6,988 nucleotides of DNA from Acidobacteriota bacterium (GTDB taxonomy: Bacteria > Acidobacteriota > Terriglobia > Acidiferrales > UBA7541). The translations under genes were made by a program, and so were the position numbers. The stretch is from assembly GCA_003131985.1 (NCBI GenBank), contig PKWH01000278.1:3351-10338 (forward strand), in the 5' to 3' direction. A model generated the notes under the pieces. It had not been told where the DNA came from, did no database searches, and worked only from the letters and a program-made list of their open reading frames with translations. Positions within the stretch are counted from its first letter, which is position 1, and each line of letters opens with the position of its first letter. This document shows, in pieces, positions 5,840 to 6,988 of the stretch.

Positions 5840-5868
5840 AGATTGCAGGAGGGGAACGGCGAAGTCAA
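5840..5868 (-). promoter_or_regulatory. Probable sigma-70 promoter of the leader-reductase operon
   Basis: TTGACT (5868-5863) matches the -35 consensus at five of six bases. After exactly 17 bases comes CAATCT (5845-5840), a weak -10 that keeps only the conserved A2 and T6. It begins 23 bases after the YceI stop. The predicted transcript start, near 5833, is only about 3 bases before the leader-peptide ATG, so the leader mRNA would be leaderless or nearly so. The -10 is poor, which keeps confidence moderate. Confidence 0.4.
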
Positions 5869-5890
5869 CAGATTTTACCGGCTGCTGCAA

Positions 5891-6487
5891 TCACGGGCTT
5901 GTAGCTGGGTTGACGACCGGGGAGGCGTTCCTGACCGCCAGTTGAAATTGAACCAAGACGGTGTTGGCTATTTTGTCGAACAAGACATTATGGATCATTC
6001 CAAACTCCCGCCGGTCGAAAGAGAAATTTCCTTCAATCTGCTGGAGGCCATTCTCGCGCGGGTGGAGGATGATAGCGATGGAAACCGGCTTGGTGACTCC
6101 GCGCAGCGTAAGCTCCGCATCCATGTGCAGTTTGGAGGGATCGGCGTCAGGAGAAATGGTCTTCGATACAAAACGAATCTTCGGATACTCTTTCACGTTG
6201 AAGAAGTTCTTTCCTTTGGCCTCTTTGTCCTTGAGACCGCTTCCGGTCTCCACGCTGGCTGCGTCGATTTCCAAAGTTAGAGAAGCGTCGGCAAAATTTT
6301 CGGTGGGCATCTTCAGATCTGCGTCCCAGGAATGAAATACCCCGACCGTCTTGCCGAACGTCGAGCTGCTGTGGAATTCGATTCGGCTCTGCTCTTTGAC
6401 CACGATGCTTGTGGGAGGACCCTGCGGTTGAGCGGGCAAGCAGAATGCCGCTAAAGATAAAAGGATGAACGCTGCAAGTGGTCGCAT
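5891..6487 (-). CDS. Secreted YceI-family protein
   Basis: A 198-residue YceI-like protein: a periplasmic lipocalin-like beta-barrel that in known members binds a long isoprenoid or other amphipathic molecule. The start is the ATG at 6487, with GAGG 10 bases upstream; the frame is open to a TTG at 6508 with no ribosome site. Residues 1-19 (MRPLAAFILLSLAAFCLPA) look like a Sec signal peptide cleaved after Ala19. The Cys at 16 is preceded by Phe and does not make a good lipobox. Family features are SRIEFHSSSTFGKTVGVFHSW near the mature N-terminus, LTLEIDAASVETG, the segment KNFFNVKEYPKIRFVSK, LTLRGVTKPV, and FSFDRREFGM toward the C-terminus. Length is typical. It is upstream of the reductase on the same strand, but the promoter, leader ORF and terminator between them suggest separate transcription units. 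The ligand cannot be told from the sequence. Confidence 0.9.
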   Translation of the reverse strand: MRPLAAFILLSLAAFCLPAQPQGPPTSIVVKEQSRIEFHSSSTFGKTVGVFHSWDADLKMPTENFADASLTLEIDAASVETGSGLKDKEAKGKNFFNVKEYPKIRFVSKTISPDADPSKLHMDAELTLRGVTKPVSIAIILHPRENGLQQIEGNFSFDRREFGMIHNVLFDKIANTVLVQFQLAVRNASPVVNPATSP

Positions 6488-6550
6488 TAAGAAAACACCT
6501 CGACACAAAGGTTACACCGGGCGGAATTGAAAGCTTAATGAAGAATTGAT

Positions 6551-6584
6551 TGTGGCACGGCCGGATTGGACCGGCCGTGCCACA
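6551..6584 (-). terminator. 14-bp perfect inverted repeat, possible terminator
   Basis: The 14-base arms at 6551-6564 and 6571-6584 are perfect reverse complements around the loop ATTGGA. The hairpin begins 22 bases after the stop of the - strand gene at 6607 and lies 63 bp before the YceI start, so it is well placed to end that transcript. The following - strand bases (ATCAATTCTT) are only moderately T-rich, so termination is plausible but not certain. Its inner 8-bp arms, GGCACGGC and GCCGTGCC, are identical to those of the right hairpin in the repeat at 417-476, so it may instead be a related dispersed palindrome. Confidence 0.5.
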
Positions 6585-6606
6585 CTTTGGTTCTTGAGGG
6601 TTATTG

Positions 6607-6988
6607 TTATTTGTTCTTCGGTTTTGCCGGTGCCTTCGTGGAAACTGGAACGGTGAAGGTACTCGACTGTATCGAACCGGCGAACGTGCTGTCTACGTCC
6701 GTTTCGACCCAGAAGAACTGGCTGCCATTGGCCATGTAGGCGGTGACACTAAATGTGGCTCCTGCGTCGGTGCTACTGGTGGCCGTAAAGCCCCCAGCGC
6801 CGGATGTGGAGCGTCCAAATCCCGAGCCGTCATCCGTGAAGGTTGCACCGAAGGTACTGCCGCTGTCCAGGATCCCGCCGCTGGCGAGTATCCCAGCCGG
6901 ATCGTCGATGAAGCCTTCACCAGCGAAAGTAGCCGTAGCTGGTGTGGGTGCTACGACTGGCGGGCCGGCAGAGCCCGGAGTCGCCACA
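6607..6988 (-). CDS. Secreted low-complexity beta-rich protein, C-terminal fragment
   Basis: The frame is open from the right window edge to TAA at 6609-6607, with a second in-frame TAA six bases on. About 127 C-terminal residues are visible; the GTG at 6987 is probably an internal Val. The sequence is rich in Gly, Ser, Thr and Ala and almost free of charge in the middle. It has short beta-prone stretches such as GSTFGATFTDDGSGFGRST, then ATFSVTAYMANGSQFFWVET, and a Pro/Lys tail ending STKAPAKPKNK. Runs of the form 'F-x-A-Y-M-x-N-x-SQFF-x-x-ETD' recall C-terminal segments of Ig-like or repeat-type exported proteins that are numerous in Acidobacteriota. No catalytic motif is visible and I do not assign a function. 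The signal peptide, if any, would be outside the window. Confidence 0.6.
   Translation of the reverse strand, partial: VATPGSAGPPVVAPTPATATFAGEGFIDDPAGILASGGILDSGSTFGATFTDDGSGFGRSTSGAGGFTATSSTDAGATFSVTAYMANGSQFFWVETDVDSTFAGSIQSSTFTVPVSTKAPAKPKNK

Noticed and set aside
5843..6280. A 145-codon + strand open frame opposite the YceI gene
   Set aside because: It is antisense to conserved YceI motifs and lacks any recognisable family or ribosome site. The - strand reading has a signal peptide and the expected length.

Overview
The window reads as chromosomal DNA of a free-living, moderately GC-rich bacterium, most likely an Acidobacteriota (Terriglobia/Koribacter-like). That placement is an inference from the style of the proteins (DUF302, DUF4126, a MerA-like flavoprotein, a Gly/Ser/Thr-rich secreted protein) and from a 60-bp palindromic intergenic element with CGGCTAAAGCCG-type hairpins that I associate with that phylum. 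No phage, transposase, CRISPR, tRNA or rRNA was seen.

Left part, + strand: the C-terminal end of a DUF302 protein (1-240), an intergenic stretch with a hairpin and the palindromic repeat (381-476), a small DUF4126 membrane protein (523-996), and an FAD/NAD(P) disulfide oxidoreductase related to mercuric reductase and lipoamide dehydrogenase (1061-2458). The oxidoreductase runs tail-to-tail into the next gene and overlaps it by 32 bp.

Centre, - strand: a sulfur-assimilation operon transcribed right to left. A siroheme/[4Fe-4S] sulfite (or nitrite) reductase (5656-3959) is followed by a precorrin-2 dehydrogenase/ferrochelatase (3856-3278) and a uroporphyrinogen-III C-methyltransferase (3281-2427). 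The last two are joined by an ATGA overlap. Together they form a two-gene CysG that makes the siroheme the reductase needs.

The most interesting part is the 207-bp gap in front of the reductase (5684-5890). On the - strand it holds a probable promoter and an unannotated 28-codon ORF (5830-5744) with five Cys and five Met codons in its first 18 positions. A GC-rich hairpin followed by TTTTTGTTTTT (5713-5665) comes next, ending only 8 bases before the reductase ATG. This is the layout of a cysteine-sensing leader-peptide attenuator. It argues that the operon reduces sulfite for cysteine synthesis rather than nitrite.

Right part, - strand: a secreted YceI-family protein (6487-5891), a 14-bp perfect inverted repeat that may terminate the gene upstream (6551-6584), and the C-terminal part of a secreted low-complexity protein that runs off the window edge (6988-6607).
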